Shown here piece by piece: positions 1 to 8,998 of a DNA stretch of 64,000 nucleotides. How positions within the stretch are numbered: position 1 is the stretch's first letter; every line of letters starts with the position of its first letter. The stretch comes from Kosakonia arachidis (GTDB lineage Bacteria > Pseudomonadota > Gammaproteobacteria > Enterobacterales > Enterobacteriaceae), in NCBI RefSeq assembly GCF_900116535.1, contig NZ_FPAU01000001.1:1165218-1229217 (forward strand). The letters run 5' to 3'. A program made the position numbers and the translations under genes. The notes below the pieces were generated by a model. It ran no database searches. It worked only from the letters and a program-made list of their open reading frames with translations, and was not told the origin of the DNA.

Positions 1-526
1 GTTTAACGGTGTCTGGGATGCGCTGGCAGATGGCCGCGTTGAGGTGGCGATTGGCGCGACTCAGGCGATCCCGGTCGGTGGGCGGTATGCATTTCGTGAT
101 ATGGGCATGTTGAGCTGGAAATGTGTGGTCTCCAGCCGCCATCCGTTGGCATCAATGCCCGGCCCGCTAAGCGATGAGACGTTGCGCAACTGGCCTTCGT
201 TGATCCAGGAAGATACGTCGCGCTCGCTGCCTAAGCGTATTACCTGGCTGCTGGATAACCAGAAGCGGGTTATCGTGCCGGACTGGTCCGCTTCAGAAGC
301 CTGTCTTTCTGCTGGTCTGTGTGTGGGGATGGTGCCGGCGCATTTTGCCCGTCCACGGCTGGACAGCGGCGACTGGGTGGCGCTGCAACTGGAGAATCCT
401 TTTCCTGACGCGGCCTGCTGCCTGACATGGCAACAAAATGACGCATCACCGGCGTTGAACTGGCTGCTGGAGTATCTGGGGGACAGTGAGACGCTGAACA
501 GCGAATGGTTGCGGGAGCCAGAGTAG
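1..526 (+). CDS. punR: PunR (YdhB) LysR-type regulator, C-terminal part
   Basis: The frame is open from base 2 to the TAG at 524-526, so only the C-terminal effector-binding part of a LysR-family regulator is in the window; the helix-turn-helix lies upstream. The residues match what I know of E. coli YdhB/PunR, including a stretch ending in EWLREPE. PunR activates the purine nucleoside transporter gene punC. The gene converges with purR, the purine repressor, with 19 bases between them, as in E. coli. The product assignment is secure, but the start cannot be seen. Confidence 0.93.
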   Translation, partial: FNGVWDALADGRVEVAIGATQAIPVGGRYAFRDMGMLSWKCVVSSRHPLASMPGPLSDETLRNWPSLIQEDTSRSLPKRITWLLDNQKRVIVPDWSASEACLSAGLCVGMVPAHFARPRLDSGDWVALQLENPFPDAACCLTWQQNDASPALNWLLEYLGDSETLNSEWLREPE

Positions 527-545
527 CGGCTCCCGCAGGGCGGGA

Positions 546-1571
546 TTAACGGCGATAGTCGCGGAACGGGCCGTCCGCGACAGAACGACGTTCGATCAGA
601 CGTGGATGGACTTCAATGGATTGCGACTCTTCGCGTTTGTTGACGATACGATCGAGCAACATGGTAAACGCCGTTTCGCCCAGAGAATCTTTCGGCTGAT
701 GGATGGTGGTCAGCGCGGGCGTAAAGTAGCGAGAATTGCGCACATTGTCATACCCGATCAACGAAATGTCCTGAGGAACGCGCAGCCCCATCTCATCTGC
801 CGCACAGAGCGCGCCCATTGCCATAATATCGCCCCCGCAGAACACGGCAGTAGGGCGGTGGGACTGGTTAATGATTTGCTGCATCGCCCGGTAACCCGAT
901 TCCGGCTCAAAGTCGCCCTGTACGATCCAGTTTTCCGGCACGGTGATGATCGCTTCTTCCATCGCCTTCATAAAACCGGCAAGGCGGCCTGCGCCTGTGT
1001 TGCGCTCCAGCGGGCCAGGAATGACGCCAATATCGCGATGTCCGCGCTCGATCAGATAGCGTCCGGCCATATAGCCGCCTTCAAACGCGTTATCAATGAC
1101 CGAGTCGGTAAAATCGGCTTTTGACTCGCCCCAGTCCATCACTACCATTGGGATATTACGGTACTCTTCCAGCATGCTCAGCAGCGATTCCGGATATTCG
1201 GAGCACATCACCAGCAGGCCATCGACACGTTTTTGCGCCATCATCGACAGGTAGGCGCGCTGTTTCTCAAGGCTGTTCCAGGCGTTGCCGAGGATCAAGG
1301 TGTAGCCTTTCTGGAAGCATTTTTTCTCTACGGCTTCGATGATCTCGGCAAAATAGGCGGCTTCGCTACTGGTGGCCAGCAAACCGATCGATTTGGTGTG
1401 ATTAACCTTCAGGCTGCGCGCCACAGCACTGGGAGAGTAATGTAACTCTTTGATCGCCGCCCATACGGCGTTGCGGGTCTCTTCAGCGACAAAACGCGTT
1501 TTGTTAATTACATGTGATACGGTTGTAGTGGAAACGTTTGCTCGTTTCGCGACATCTTTAATCGTTGCCAT
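546..1571 (-). CDS. purR: HTH-type transcriptional repressor PurR
   Basis: LacI-family repressor of purine biosynthesis that binds DNA with hypoxanthine or guanine as corepressor. The 341-residue length equals the E. coli protein. The N-terminus (about residues 2-56) carries the LacI helix-turn-helix with [19 protein letters not shown], followed by the hinge and a periplasmic-binding-protein-like core. Two PurR-type palindromes, one upstream and one inside the first codons, match the known autoregulatory arrangement. It is transcribed away from cydH and towards punR. Confidence 0.98.
   Translation of the reverse strand: MATIKDVAKRANVSTTTVSHVINKTRFVAEETRNAVWAAIKELHYSPSAVARSLKVNHTKSIGLLATSSEAAYFAEIIEAVEKKCFQKGYTLILGNAWNSLEKQRAYLSMMAQKRVDGLLVMCSEYPESLLSMLEEYRNIPMVVMDWGESKADFTDSVIDNAFEGGYMAGRYLIERGHRDIGVIPGPLERNTGAGRLAGFMKAMEEAIITVPENWIVQGDFEPESGYRAMQQIINQSHRPTAVFCGGDIMAMGALCAADEMGLRVPQDISLIGYDNVRNSRYFTPALTTIHQPKDSLGETAFTMLLDRIVNKREESQSIEVHPRLIERRSVADGPFRDYRR
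1528..1543. promoter_or_regulatory. PurR operator inside purR (O2-like)
   Basis: On the minus strand this reads GAGCAAACGTTTCCAC, close to the PurR consensus ACGCAAACGTTTGCGT, and lies within the first 15 codons of purR. It corresponds to the intragenic O2 operator that I recall for E. coli purR. Confidence 0.8.
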
Positions 1572-1615
1572 CAGAAATCACTCCAGACCATATCATAAGC
1601 TCCTGATAATACTTA

Positions 1616-1631
1616 AGGTAAACGTTTGCCT
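1616..1631. promoter_or_regulatory. PurR operator upstream of purR (O1-like)
   Basis: AGGTAAACGTTTGCCT is a near-palindrome centred on AAACGTTT, about 45 bases upstream of the purR start. It agrees at 13 of 16 positions with the PurR consensus and corresponds to the autoregulatory O1 site of E. coli purR. Confidence 0.85.
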
Positions 1632-1870
1632 GCCATCACCCTGAACTCCAGCAAAGTGAGTGCGGTACGCCGGGAAAAAGGCACTGAACGTCAGGAGGGG
1701 AGTCAATGGCCGGTACGCTAATAAATTTAGCGTCGAATTTTGTCTCATCTTGAGCAAAAGGGGAAGAGCTAAAACATATCTCCCCCTAATTCCTGCAAGA
1801 TTTTTATGATTACTTGTGCAAAAATGCGCAAACTCACTTTTTGTGGGGAAATGAAAATGGAGAAAAATTG

Positions 1871-1960
1871 ATGAGCACCGATCTGAAGTATTCTTTGGTC
1901 ACTACCGTCATTGTTCTGAGCCTGATTGTTTGCGGTGGGCTGACCGCTGCGCTGCATTGA
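1871..1960 (+). CDS. cydH: Cytochrome bd-I oxidase small subunit CydH (YnhF)
   Basis: A 29-residue single-pass membrane protein starting MSTDLKYSLV and ending in LTAALH. It matches E. coli YnhF, now CydH, the small accessory subunit of cytochrome bd-I quinol oxidase. A GGAGA Shine-Dalgarno lies at the right distance before the ATG. The hydrophobic segment covers about residues 8-28. It is unlinked to cydABX and sits between purR and ydhP, its E. coli position. Confidence 0.93.
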   Translation: MSTDLKYSLVTTVIVLSLIVCGGLTAALH

Positions 1961-1968
1961 TCTGGCAC

Positions 1969-1988
1969 GAGGGAGAGCCTTCTCCCTC
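1969..1988 (+). terminator. Hairpin downstream of cydH
   Basis: Perfect 8-bp stem GAGGGAGA/TCTCCCTC with a GCCT loop, nine bases after the cydH stop. The T-tract is poor, so this may be a weak terminator or an mRNA-stabilising stem. Confidence 0.55.
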
Positions 1989-2124
1989 GGCTTTCCCCGC
2001 CATTGTTATCACTTCTGCAATAATCTTTTGTCATTCCGCTAACTTCTGTTTTTTGTGATTGCTGTCATACTTTTGACTTCTGCGACAGTGTCTCCAACCG
2101 ACACGGCTTTTTCGGAGTCAAACG

Positions 2125-3294
2125 ATGAAAATAAATTTCCCTTTGCTTGCCCTGGCGATTGGCGCCTTTGGGATAGGTACAACGGAGTTCTCCCCGATGG
2201 GGTTGCTGCCTGTTATTGCCCGTGGTGTCGATGTTTCCATTCCGGCTGCGGGGATGCTGATTAGCGCATACGCAATTGGTGTGATGGTGGGGGCGCCGTT
2301 AATGACGCTGCTACTGTCGCATCGTGGCAGACGTAACGCGCTGATTTTCCTTATGGCGATCTTTACCCTGGGCAATGTGCTGTCAGCAATCGCGCCGGAC
2401 TACACCACCTTAATGCTGGCGCGCATCGTCACCAGCCTCAACCATGGTGCCTTCTTTGGCCTGGGGTCGGTTGTTGCGGCAAGCGTGGTGGCAAAAGAGA
2501 AACAAGCCAGCGCCGTCGCGACTATGTTTATGGGGCTGACCATCGCCAATATTGGCGGCGTGCCTGCCGCAACCTGGTTGGGGGAAACCATCGGCTGGCG
2601 TATGTCATTTATGGCGACCGCTGTGCTGGGACTGATTGCTATGCTGAGTCTCTACTTTTCACTACCTGGTGGCGGAACAGGCGAACGCCCGGATGTACGT
2701 AAAGAGTTGTCCGTGCTGGTTCGTCCACAGGTGCTCTCGGCATTGCTGACGACGGTGCTCGGCGCGGGCGCGATGTTCACGCTTTATACCTATATTTCGC
2801 CGGTGCTGCGTACCATTACTGATGCTACGCCAGTATTTGTTACGGGTATGTTGGTTCTGATTGGCGTCGGTTTCTCGATGGGTAACTATTTTGGTGGAAA
2901 ACTAGCCGATCGTTCGGTAACCGGTACGCTGAAAGGCTTTCTTATCCTGCTGATTGCCATCATGCTGGCTATTCCGTTCCTGGCCCGCAGCGAAGTAGGC
3001 GCGGCTATCAGTATGGTGGTCTGGGGCGCAGCAACTTTTGCCGTGGTTCCACCTCTGCAAATGCGTGTCATGCGCGTTGCACATGAAGCGCCGGGGCTCT
3101 CTTCTTCAGTTAACATTGGTGCCTTTAACCTCGGTAACGCGCTCGGTGCGGCTGCAGGCGGCGCGGTGATCTCTGCCGGGCTGGGATATGGTTTTGTGCC
3201 GGTGATGGGGGCGATTATTGCGGGGCTTGGTCTGTTGGTGGTTCTGTTTTCCGGACGTTCCCGGGCAGAACGAGCCTGTGCGGCGGTCGAGTAA
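2125..3294 (+). CDS. ydhP: MFS transporter YdhP
   Basis: A 389-residue inner-membrane protein of the major facilitator superfamily, drug:H+ antiporter type, with about 12 hydrophobic segments. The start MKINFPLLALAIGAFGIGTT and the conserved GTTEF-type motif place it with E. coli YdhP and the arabinose-efflux-like AraJ/YdhP group. A cggagt Shine-Dalgarno precedes the ATG. The substrate is not established. A strong terminator follows, separating it from the convergent sodB. Confidence 0.92.
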   Translation: MKINFPLLALAIGAFGIGTTEFSPMGLLPVIARGVDVSIPAAGMLISAYAIGVMVGAPLMTLLLSHRGRRNALIFLMAIFTLGNVLSAIAPDYTTLMLARIVTSLNHGAFFGLGSVVAASVVAKEKQASAVATMFMGLTIANIGGVPAATWLGETIGWRMSFMATAVLGLIAMLSLYFSLPGGGTGERPDVRKELSVLVRPQVLSALLTTVLGAGAMFTLYTYISPVLRTITDATPVFVTGMLVLIGVGFSMGNYFGGKLADRSVTGTLKGFLILLIAIMLAIPFLARSEVGAAISMVVWGAATFAVVPPLQMRVMRVAHEAPGLSSSVNIGAFNLGNALGAAAGGAVISAGLGYGFVPVMGAIIAGLGLLVVLFSGRSRAERACAAVE

Positions 3295-3296
3295 AA

Positions 3297-3328
3297 AGAG
3301 GAGGGGCAGATGCCCCTCCTTTGTTTTT
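3297..3328 (+). terminator. Terminator of ydhP
   Basis: GAGGAGGGGC and GCCCCTCC form a GC-rich stem with a short AGAT loop, followed by TTTGTTTTT. It lies just after the ydhP stop. Confidence 0.88.
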
Positions 3329-3342
3329 ATGTGGTGAATGTT

Positions 3343-3924
3343 TTATGCGGCGAAATTCTTCGCCACGAAGGTCCAGTTGACCAGCGCCCAGAAATGTTCA
3401 AGGTAGTTCGGACGGGCGTTACGGTAGTCAATGTAATAAGCATGTTCCCAGACATCGACGGTCAGCAGCGGTGTTGCATTTGTCGTCAGCGGGGTTCCCG
3501 CATTGGACGTTGAGACAATAGCCAACCCGCCATCCGCTTTTTTCACCAGCCATGTCCAGCCTGAACCAAAGTTTTTCACTGCGGCATCGGTAAACTGCGC
3601 TTTGAACTCCGCAAAGCTACCAAATGCTTTGGCAATCTCGGCAGCCAGTTCGTCAGTCGGCTCACCGCCAGCGTTCGGAGCCAGGCAATTCCAATAAAAG
3701 GTGTGGTTCCAGACCTGAGCGGCATTATTGAACACGCCACCTTCGCTATGCTTAATGATCTCTTCCAGTGTTTTACCTTCAAAGGCGGTGCCTTTGATCA
3801 GGTTGTTGAGGTTAGTGACATAAGTCTGATGGTGCTTACCATAGTGATACTCCAGCGTTTCGGCTGAGATATGCGGCATCAGGGCGTCTTTTGCATACGG
3901 TAGTGCAGGTAATTCGAACGACAT
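3343..3924 (-). CDS. sodB: Superoxide dismutase [Fe]
   Basis: Cytoplasmic iron superoxide dismutase, 193 residues as in E. coli. It converts superoxide to peroxide and oxygen. The metal ligands are visible: His in YGKHHQTYV (about residue 27), His in WNHTFYW (about 74), and Asp and His in [11 protein letters not shown] (about 157 and 161). The start [10 protein letters not shown] is canonical. E. coli sodB is repressed by the sRNA RyhB near the start codon, but I did not confirm the pairing site here. Confidence 0.98.
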   Translation of the reverse strand: MSFELPALPYAKDALMPHISAETLEYHYGKHHQTYVTNLNNLIKGTAFEGKTLEEIIKHSEGGVFNNAAQVWNHTFYWNCLAPNAGGEPTDELAAEIAKAFGSFAEFKAQFTDAAVKNFGSGWTWLVKKADGGLAIVSTSNAGTPLTTNATPLLTVDVWEHAYYIDYRNARPNYLEHFWALVNWTFVAKNFAA

Positions 3925-4014
3925 TGCTACTCTCCTTCGTTATTTTGACACACACAATAACCCTACTGAGTGTGAGTCTTAGAGTAACAAATCGCGGGGA
4001 CAGGAAAAAGAGAA

Positions 4015-4044
4015 CATCGCCTGTCGCATTGACGACAGGCGATG
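4015..4044 (-). terminator. Terminator of mepH
   Basis: A perfect 12-bp inverted repeat (CATCGCCTGTCG / CGACAGGCGATG) with a 6-base loop lies just after the mepH stop. On the minus strand it is followed by a T-rich stretch. Confidence 0.8.
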
Positions 4045-4047
4045 GGA

Positions 4048-4881
4048 TTAACGAATGGTTTTCGGTGTAACGACGCGGCGAGCGCCGACGTAATGGCGCT
4101 GCCAGTAGTCTTCGCTAAGGGAGGTGACCTGAATATCCTGGCCGCTACGCGGAGACTGAATAAACTTGCCGTTGCCGACGTATACGCCAACGTGATCGGC
4201 GGTACCGCGCCCTTGGGTGCGGAAGAAAACCAGGTCACCGCTTTCCAGCTCCGCCACATTCACCGGCGAAGCATCGCGCAGGTGATACATTTCGTTTGCG
4301 GTGCGCGGAATGCGGAATTTCACCAAATCCTTATAGGCGTAATAGACCAGACCACTACAATCAAAACCGGTATTCGGCGAGGTGCCGCCCCAGCGGTAAG
4401 GTTTACCAATCTGGTTCATCAGTTTTGACATCGCCGTTTTCTGGGCTTTCTGGATACGCACTTTATGTGCTTCAGCAATGGTTGTGGTTTTTTTGACTTT
4501 GACACAATGAGGCTTATGGCCTTTGCGAGGCGTGCTGCATTTCTCCACCCAGGCGACTTCTGTAGTTTTTAACTGGCTGGTTTTGTTACGACGCGAGGTA
4601 ATCTGACTGGCTTTACTGCTGGTGGAAACTTTTTTCTTAGCCGGTGACTTCTTGTTTTCAGGTCTTTTTTTACTGGTGTGTTTTTCTGCCGTACTGCGAC
4701 TGCTTTTCTTTGAGGTTTTTTGTGATGTGGTTTTTTTCTTACGTTCGGATGCTTTCGCCAGATGCGATTTTTGCACGGCCGATGCTCGCGCCTGTTCAGA
4801 GGCGTTAGCCAATGGCGTGAAAGAAAGCGTGGTGAACAGCAAAGCACAGAGCGTGATCGAAGCTTTTGGTATCCGCGCCAC
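4048..4881 (-). CDS. mepH: Murein DD-endopeptidase MepH
   Basis: Periplasmic NlpC/P60 cysteine peptidase that cleaves cross-links between D-alanine and meso-diaminopimelate in peptidoglycan. I place the start at a GTG (first residues MARIPKASIT), with an AGGGGA ribosome site upstream, as in E. coli. The protein then has 277 residues. A signal peptide (about 1-28) precedes a very Lys/Ser/Thr-rich linker (about 30-125). The NlpC/P60 domain has Cys in FDCSGLVYY and His in ADHVGVYVG. An in-frame ATG at 4935 would add 18 residues ahead of the signal peptide and is less likely. Confidence 0.93.
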   Translation of the reverse strand: MARIPKASITLCALLFTTLSFTPLANASEQARASAVQKSHLAKASERKKKTTSQKTSKKSSRSTAEKHTSKKRPENKKSPAKKKVSTSSKASQITSRRNKTSQLKTTEVAWVEKCSTPRKGHKPHCVKVKKTTTIAEAHKVRIQKAQKTAMSKLMNQIGKPYRWGGTSPNTGFDCSGLVYYAYKDLVKFRIPRTANEMYHLRDASPVNVAELESGDLVFFRTQGRGTADHVGVYVGNGKFIQSPRSGQDIQVTSLSEDYWQRHYVGARRVVTPKTIR

Positions 4882-5211
4882 TGGGCAATCCCCTTTTAAG
4901 GCAAGCATATAATATGCCTGCGTATGGTTTTTCAAAACCCGTCGATTCTAATCCATAAAAAGCACAAAAGTTAATACTGTTTTTGCATCTATAGCTTCGT
5001 TTCGTTAGCAAGCGCAAAAAAAAGCAGCAAAACGTTTCTATGGCGGTTAAGAGTTGAGCAAGGTAAGTCGGGTTAAGTCATATTTTTAAGGCAACTTTAC
5101 GTGACAGACGATAAAATAATGAACGGTGAATAAAATGTTATTTTCCGTTACTTGTCTGAACCGTTACAATGTCAGATCTCAGCCGTAGAAGAAGTTGAAG
5201 GAAGTAAGACA

Positions 5212-5556
5212 ATGAGCACAACCCTTGAGAAGATCCAGCGTCAAATTGCTGAAAACCCGATTCTGCTGTATATGAAAGGCTCCCCGAAGCTGCCGAGTTG
5301 CGGTTTCTCCGCCCAGGCTGTACAGGCGCTCTCTGCCTGTGGCGAGCGTTTCGCATATGTAGATATCCTGCAAAACCCGGACATTCGTGCAGAACTGCCG
5401 AAATACGCTAACTGGCCAACCTTCCCGCAGCTGTGGGTTGAAGGCGAACTGGTCGGCGGCTGCGATATCATCATTGAGATGTATCAGCGTGGCGAACTGC
5501 AATCGCTGATTAAAGACGCGGCGGCGAAACATAAAGACGAGCCAGCTGCGGAATAA
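5212..5556 (+). CDS. grxD: Monothiol glutaredoxin GrxD (Grx4)
   Basis: A 114-residue monothiol glutaredoxin with the CGFS active site in LPSCGFSAQ (about residue 30) and the GG-CD motif in VGGCDIIIEM. Such proteins bind a bridging [2Fe-2S] cluster with glutathione and act in Fe-S cluster delivery with BolA-type partners. The start MSTTLEKIQ follows a GAAGGAAG ribosome site; an upstream ATG at 5152 is rejected. It is adjacent to rnt here, whereas K-12 has lhr between the two genes. Confidence 0.97.
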   Translation: MSTTLEKIQRQIAENPILLYMKGSPKLPSCGFSAQAVQALSACGERFAYVDILQNPDIRAELPKYANWPTFPQLWVEGELVGGCDIIIEMYQRGELQSLIKDAAAKHKDEPAAE

Positions 5557-5567
5557 GTTTCCGCCAA

Positions 5568-5594
5568 TAAAAAAGCGACCTCGGGTCGCTTTTT
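5568..5594. terminator. Bidirectional terminator between grxD and rnt
   Basis: AAAAAAGCGACC-TC-GGGTCGCTTTTTTT forms a short stable stem with an A-run on one side and a T-run on the other. It can terminate both convergent genes, and it fills the whole space that K-12 devotes to lhr. Confidence 0.88.
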
Positions 5595-6248
5595 TTACGC
5601 CTGCGAATCATCGGTGAGCGGCAATGGCCATCCGCCCAGACGCTTCCAGCGGTTCACGATTTCGCAAAATAGAAGGGCCGTTTGCTCTGTATCATACAGT
5701 GCCGAATGTGCCTGCGAGGCATCAAAGGCAATACCCGCAGCGGCACAGGCTTTTGACAGCACGGTTTGCCCCAGCGCCAGCCCGCTCAGCGATGCGGTAT
5801 CAAAGGTGACAAACGGATGGAAAGGATTTCGCTTCAGTGAAGCACGTTCGGCTGCGGCCATCATAAAGCTGTGATCGAAGGTGGCATTATGTGCCACCAT
5901 AATCGCACGGTTGCAGTTTTGATCTTTAATGCCTTTACGCACCATTTTGAAAATGGCGTGCAACGCATCATGTTCGCTTACCGCACCACGTAACGGATTC
6001 GAGGGATCAATACCATTAAAGGCCAGCGCCTCTGGTTGCAGATTCGCGCCTTCGAAAGGCTCAACGTGGAAATGTAGGGTGCTGTCAGGCATTAGCCAGC
6101 CTTGTTCATCCATTTTCAGCGTAATGGCGGCGACTTCCAGCAGTGCGTCGGTTTTGGCATTAAAGCCGGCAGTTTCAACATCAATCACGACAGGATAAAA
6201 ACCGCGAAAACGGTCGCACAGACCAGTAAGTTGAGCGTTATCGGACAT
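5595..6248 (-). CDS. rnt: Ribonuclease T
   Basis: DEDDh-family 3'-5' exoribonuclease that trims tRNA CCA ends and matures stable RNAs; it acts as a homodimer. At 217 residues it is within family length. Catalytic positions are visible: Asp and Glu in VIDVETAGF (about 23 and 25), Asp in NATFDHSFM, His and Asp in HSALYDTEQ. In K-12 rnt is followed by lhr in the same direction; here it meets grxD directly. Confidence 0.97.
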   Translation of the reverse strand: MSDNAQLTGLCDRFRGFYPVVIDVETAGFNAKTDALLEVAAITLKMDEQGWLMPDSTLHFHVEPFEGANLQPEALAFNGIDPSNPLRGAVSEHDALHAIFKMVRKGIKDQNCNRAIMVAHNATFDHSFMMAAAERASLKRNPFHPFVTFDTASLSGLALGQTVLSKACAAAGIAFDASQAHSALYDTEQTALLFCEIVNRWKRLGGWPLPLTDDSQA

Positions 6249-6339
6249 CAGGATCTCTTGATACGGGAAAATGGCAGCGCATTATGGCAAATTTTGCGAA
6301 GGGATGTAAAACAGCGGGCGCATAATGCGCCCGAAGGGA

Positions 6340-6747
6340 TCAATTACCCAGGCCGTGACCGGCATGCTTCTCTTCGATCAGTTCGATTTTATAACCGTCC
6401 GGATCTTCAACAAAGGCGATGACGGTGGTACCGCCTTTAACCGGACCCGCTTCACGGGTTACGTTACCGCCGTTTTTGCGGATCGCTTCGCAAGATTCAG
6501 CTGCATTTTCCACGCTCAGCGCGATGTGACCATAGGCGGTGCCCAGTTCATAGCTTTCGACGCCCCAGTTATAAGTCAGCTCGATGACTGCCTCTTCAGT
6601 TTCCGGGCCGTAACCCACAAAGGCCAGCGAGTATTTATATTCCGGATTTTCACTGGTACGCAGTAACTTCATGCCCAGCACGTTGGTGTAGAAGTCGATG
6701 GAGCGTTGCAGGTTGCCAACACGAAGCATAGTGTGAAGTAAGCGCAT
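6340..6747 (-). CDS. gloA: Lactoylglutathione lyase (glyoxalase I)
   Basis: Metal-dependent glyoxalase I, 135 residues, which turns the methylglyoxal-glutathione hemithioacetal into S-lactoylglutathione. Ligand motifs are [10 protein letters not shown] (His about 5), [10 protein letters not shown] (Glu about 56), YGHIALSV (His about 74) and YKIELIEE (Glu about 122). It is the last gene of the nemR-nemA-gloA group, so its expression is likely tied to NemR, a sensor of reactive electrophiles. Confidence 0.97.
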   Translation of the reverse strand: MRLLHTMLRVGNLQRSIDFYTNVLGMKLLRTSENPEYKYSLAFVGYGPETEEAVIELTYNWGVESYELGTAYGHIALSVENAAESCEAIRKNGGNVTREAGPVKGGTTVIAFVEDPDGYKIELIEEKHAGHGLGN

Positions 6748-6800
6748 GATGTCCTCTTTTATAAATGAATTAACGTTCCAGTTAGAAACATCATTTTAGT

Positions 6801-6824
6801 ATAGCGGCGGAAACCCGCCGCTAT
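6801..6824 (-). repeat. Intercistronic hairpin between nemA and gloA
   Basis: A perfect 10-bp stem ATAGCGGCGG/CCGCCGCTAT with an AAAC loop and no T-run beyond it on the minus strand. It is more likely an attenuating or 3'-stabilising stem for nemA mRNA than a full terminator. Confidence 0.6.
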
Positions 6825-6842
6825 CAATGAACAAGCAGAGGA

Positions 6843-7937
6843 TTACAGAGACGGGTAGTCGGTATAGCCTTCTGCGCCACCGCCGTAGAAACTTTCCGGG
6901 CGCTGCGGGTTCAGTTCCGTTTTTAGTTGCAGACGTTTGACCAGATCCGGGTTAGCGATATAAGCGCGACCAAATGCTACTGCATCGATCAAACCTTTCT
7001 CGATCAGCCCTTCCGCTTTCTCGACGCTGTAAGCACCCGCGCCGATGATCGGACCCTGGAAGCGTGCACGCACTTTTTCACGGAACGCATCGGTGTAAGG
7101 TTCGCCGCCCGCCCAGTCCGGCTCGGACATATGCAGGTAAGCAATCCCTCGTTTACCCAGTTCTTCTATCAGATACAGCGCATCCGCCTCTTCGTTCGGG
7201 CCATTATCCACATTCTGGAACGTGCCAATCGGCGAAACGCGAATCCCAATGCGATCTGCACCCCACTCTTTGCTCACGGCATCGACCACTTCCAGCACCA
7301 GGCGGGCGCGGTTTTCCACGCTACCGCCGTACTGATCGGTACGATGGTTGGATGATGGTGACAAGAACTGATGCAGCAGGTAGCCGTGGGCAGAGTGCAG
7401 TTCGACCAGGTCAAAGCCCGCTTCACGCGCATTAGCAACAGCCTGGCGAAAATCGTTAACGATGCCCGGGATTTCCGTGGTCTCTAGTGCGCGCGGCATA
7501 GAGGTATCTTCGCGGGTGGCGTTGCCATTGGCATCACGCAGTGAAGTCCGGGTTCCCGCGTTGATAGCTGAAGGCGCGACAGGTGCTGCGCCGCCCGGTT
7601 GCAGGCTGTTGTGTGATATGCGACCTGTGTGCCACAACTGAACCGCAATACGGCCGTTTTCACGATGTACAGCATCGGTAATTTTCTGCCATGCAGCGAC
7701 CTGTTCGGCACTGTGCAGGCCAGGCGCGCCCGCGTAACCTTTCGCCTGCGCAGAGATTTGCGTGGCTTCGCTGATGATCAGGCCAGAGCTGGCGCGTTGA
7801 CGGTAATATTCCGCCATCAGCGGCGTCGGGATATCGCCCGGCTCAATGCTGCGCAGACGCGTCAGCGGAGCCATAAAAACACGGTTTGGAACGGTAATTG
7901 CACCCACTTTCAGCGGCGTGAATAGTTTGCTGGACAT
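6843..7937 (-). CDS. nemA: N-ethylmaleimide reductase NemA
   Basis: Old Yellow Enzyme family flavoprotein of 364 residues that reduces N-ethylmaleimide, nitro-aromatics and other electrophilic alkenes with NADPH. It begins [20 protein letters not shown]; the open frame extends 52 codons further upstream but overlaps the nemR end and lacks family similarity. TIM-barrel signatures include the His-x-x-His pair in ELHSAHGYL and the FMN-contact region [10 protein letters not shown]. It follows nemR by 56 bases. Confidence 0.97.
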   Translation of the reverse strand: MSSKLFTPLKVGAITVPNRVFMAPLTRLRSIEPGDIPTPLMAEYYRQRASSGLIISEATQISAQAKGYAGAPGLHSAEQVAAWQKITDAVHRENGRIAVQLWHTGRISHNSLQPGGAAPVAPSAINAGTRTSLRDANGNATREDTSMPRALETTEIPGIVNDFRQAVANAREAGFDLVELHSAHGYLLHQFLSPSSNHRTDQYGGSVENRARLVLEVVDAVSKEWGADRIGIRVSPIGTFQNVDNGPNEEADALYLIEELGKRGIAYLHMSEPDWAGGEPYTDAFREKVRARFQGPIIGAGAYSVEKAEGLIEKGLIDAVAFGRAYIANPDLVKRLQLKTELNPQRPESFYGGGAEGYTDYPSL

Positions 7938-7993
7938 AACAACTCCTGAATAGACCGGTCGACTAGTAAAATGTGAAATAAAAAAGCCTGATA

Positions 7994-8590
7994 TTACCCA
8001 GGCATAGCGATAATAGTTTTCGCATGCGCTAGCGCACTTTCCAGTGGCAGGGCACTGCGAGAAATCTTGGCCTGCAAATTGGCACCCAGCCATAAGGCAT
8101 ACAGCACCTGCGCTTGCGTCAGCGCATCGCCGGAAAGAGTGAGGCTATGCTCTCCACACCCTTTTTCCAGCGCTTGTGCAAGCAGGGCGATAACGCCGCT
8201 TGCGCCTTTGTCCATCGCGGCGCGCATATCTTCCGACAGATCGCACACTTCCGCAGAGAGTTTCACTGTCAGGCAACCGCTGATAATACCCTGCTGGCAA
8301 AACTGGTTCAGCGTCTCCTGATAGTATGCCAGTAGCCTGTCACGATAATTTCCCGGCCCGCTGGCGAAATGGGTAACCAACCGCTGGTGGTAACCCGCAT
8401 AGTGACGTTCAAGTAACGCCACGCCAAACGCCTCTTTTGAGCGAAAATAGTGGTAGAAAGAGCCTTTTGGCACTTCTGCTGTTTTCAATAATTCGCTAAG
8501 GCCCATACCGGTGAACCCGCGATGCATGCAAAGTTGCTCGCCGGTAGCCAGTAAGTGTTCGCGCGTGTCGTGTTCGCTATTTCTGCTCAT
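7994..8590 (-). CDS. nemR: TetR-family repressor NemR
   Basis: A 198-residue TetR-family repressor that senses N-ethylmaleimide, methylglyoxal and reactive chlorine through cysteine chemistry. The N-terminal helix-turn-helix lies about residues 8-55 ([20 protein letters not shown]). Cysteines occur at [22 protein letters not shown] and CGEHSL. A perfect palindromic operator sits just upstream of its start, so it is probably autoregulated and controls nemA and gloA. Confidence 0.96.
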   Translation of the reverse strand: MSRNSEHDTREHLLATGEQLCMHRGFTGMGLSELLKTAEVPKGSFYHYFRSKEAFGVALLERHYAGYHQRLVTHFASGPGNYRDRLLAYYQETLNQFCQQGIISGCLTVKLSAEVCDLSEDMRAAMDKGASGVIALLAQALEKGCGEHSLTLSGDALTQAQVLYALWLGANLQAKISRSALPLESALAHAKTIIAMPG

Positions 8591-8603
8591 TGCGGCACTC
8601 TAC

Positions 8604-8619
8604 TAGACCAATTGGTCTA
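8604..8619. promoter_or_regulatory. NemR operator (NemR box)
   Basis: Perfect 16-base palindrome TAGACCAATTGGTCTA, 14 bases upstream of the nemR start codon. It has the TAGACC/GGTCTA half-sites of the E. coli NemR box. Confidence 0.9.
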
Positions 8620-8709
8620 TTGCAAGTGGCAATGAATGCGCTTTAGGGCTTGCGCGTTATCAATGAGCAGTCTTCAATAGAGAGAGTGCATGCATTAACG
8701 GAGATGACA

Positions 8710-8949
8710 GTGCCTGAACAACTGGAGTTTTTTCCCGTCCAGAGTCCGTGTCGTGGTATCTGCCAGTCAGATGAGCGGGGCTTTTGCCGTGGCTGCATGC
8801 GTAGCCGCGATGAGCGTTTCAACTGGCAAAATATGAGCGACGGACAAAAACAAAATGTGCTTCGCTTGTGCCATCAGCGCTGGCTGCGCAAAATGCGCGC
8901 AAACAAAACCCTTCCCCCGGAAGAACCTCAGCAACCTTCACTTTTTTGA
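8710..8949 (+). CDS. ydhL: YdhL, DUF1289 cysteine-motif protein
   Basis: A 79-residue protein of the DUF1289 family. Four clustered cysteines, in SPCRGICQ and FCRGCMRS, suggest a small metal-binding motif; the function is not established. I prefer the GTG at 8710 (protein starts MPEQLEFFPV) because the CGGAG ribosome site lies 6 bases before it. The ATG at 8704 directly abuts that site. The start agrees with E. coli YdhL (MAEQLEFF). ydhF follows 49 bases downstream. Confidence 0.9.
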   Translation: MPEQLEFFPVQSPCRGICQSDERGFCRGCMRSRDERFNWQNMSDGQKQNVLRLCHQRWLRKMRANKTLPPEEPQQPSLF

Positions 8950-8998
8950 CCCTGAAAATGCGTATACTCACAGGAAAATGACCTTTGAGGATACCAAG

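Noticed and set aside
606-1124. 172-codon plus-strand frame opposite purR
   Set aside because: It lies wholly within purR on the other strand, and purR is strongly supported by family residues and operators.
7951-7968. Second NemR-like site before nemA
   Set aside because: It contains TAGACC and a GGTC, but not the symmetric spacing of the perfect box upstream of nemR.
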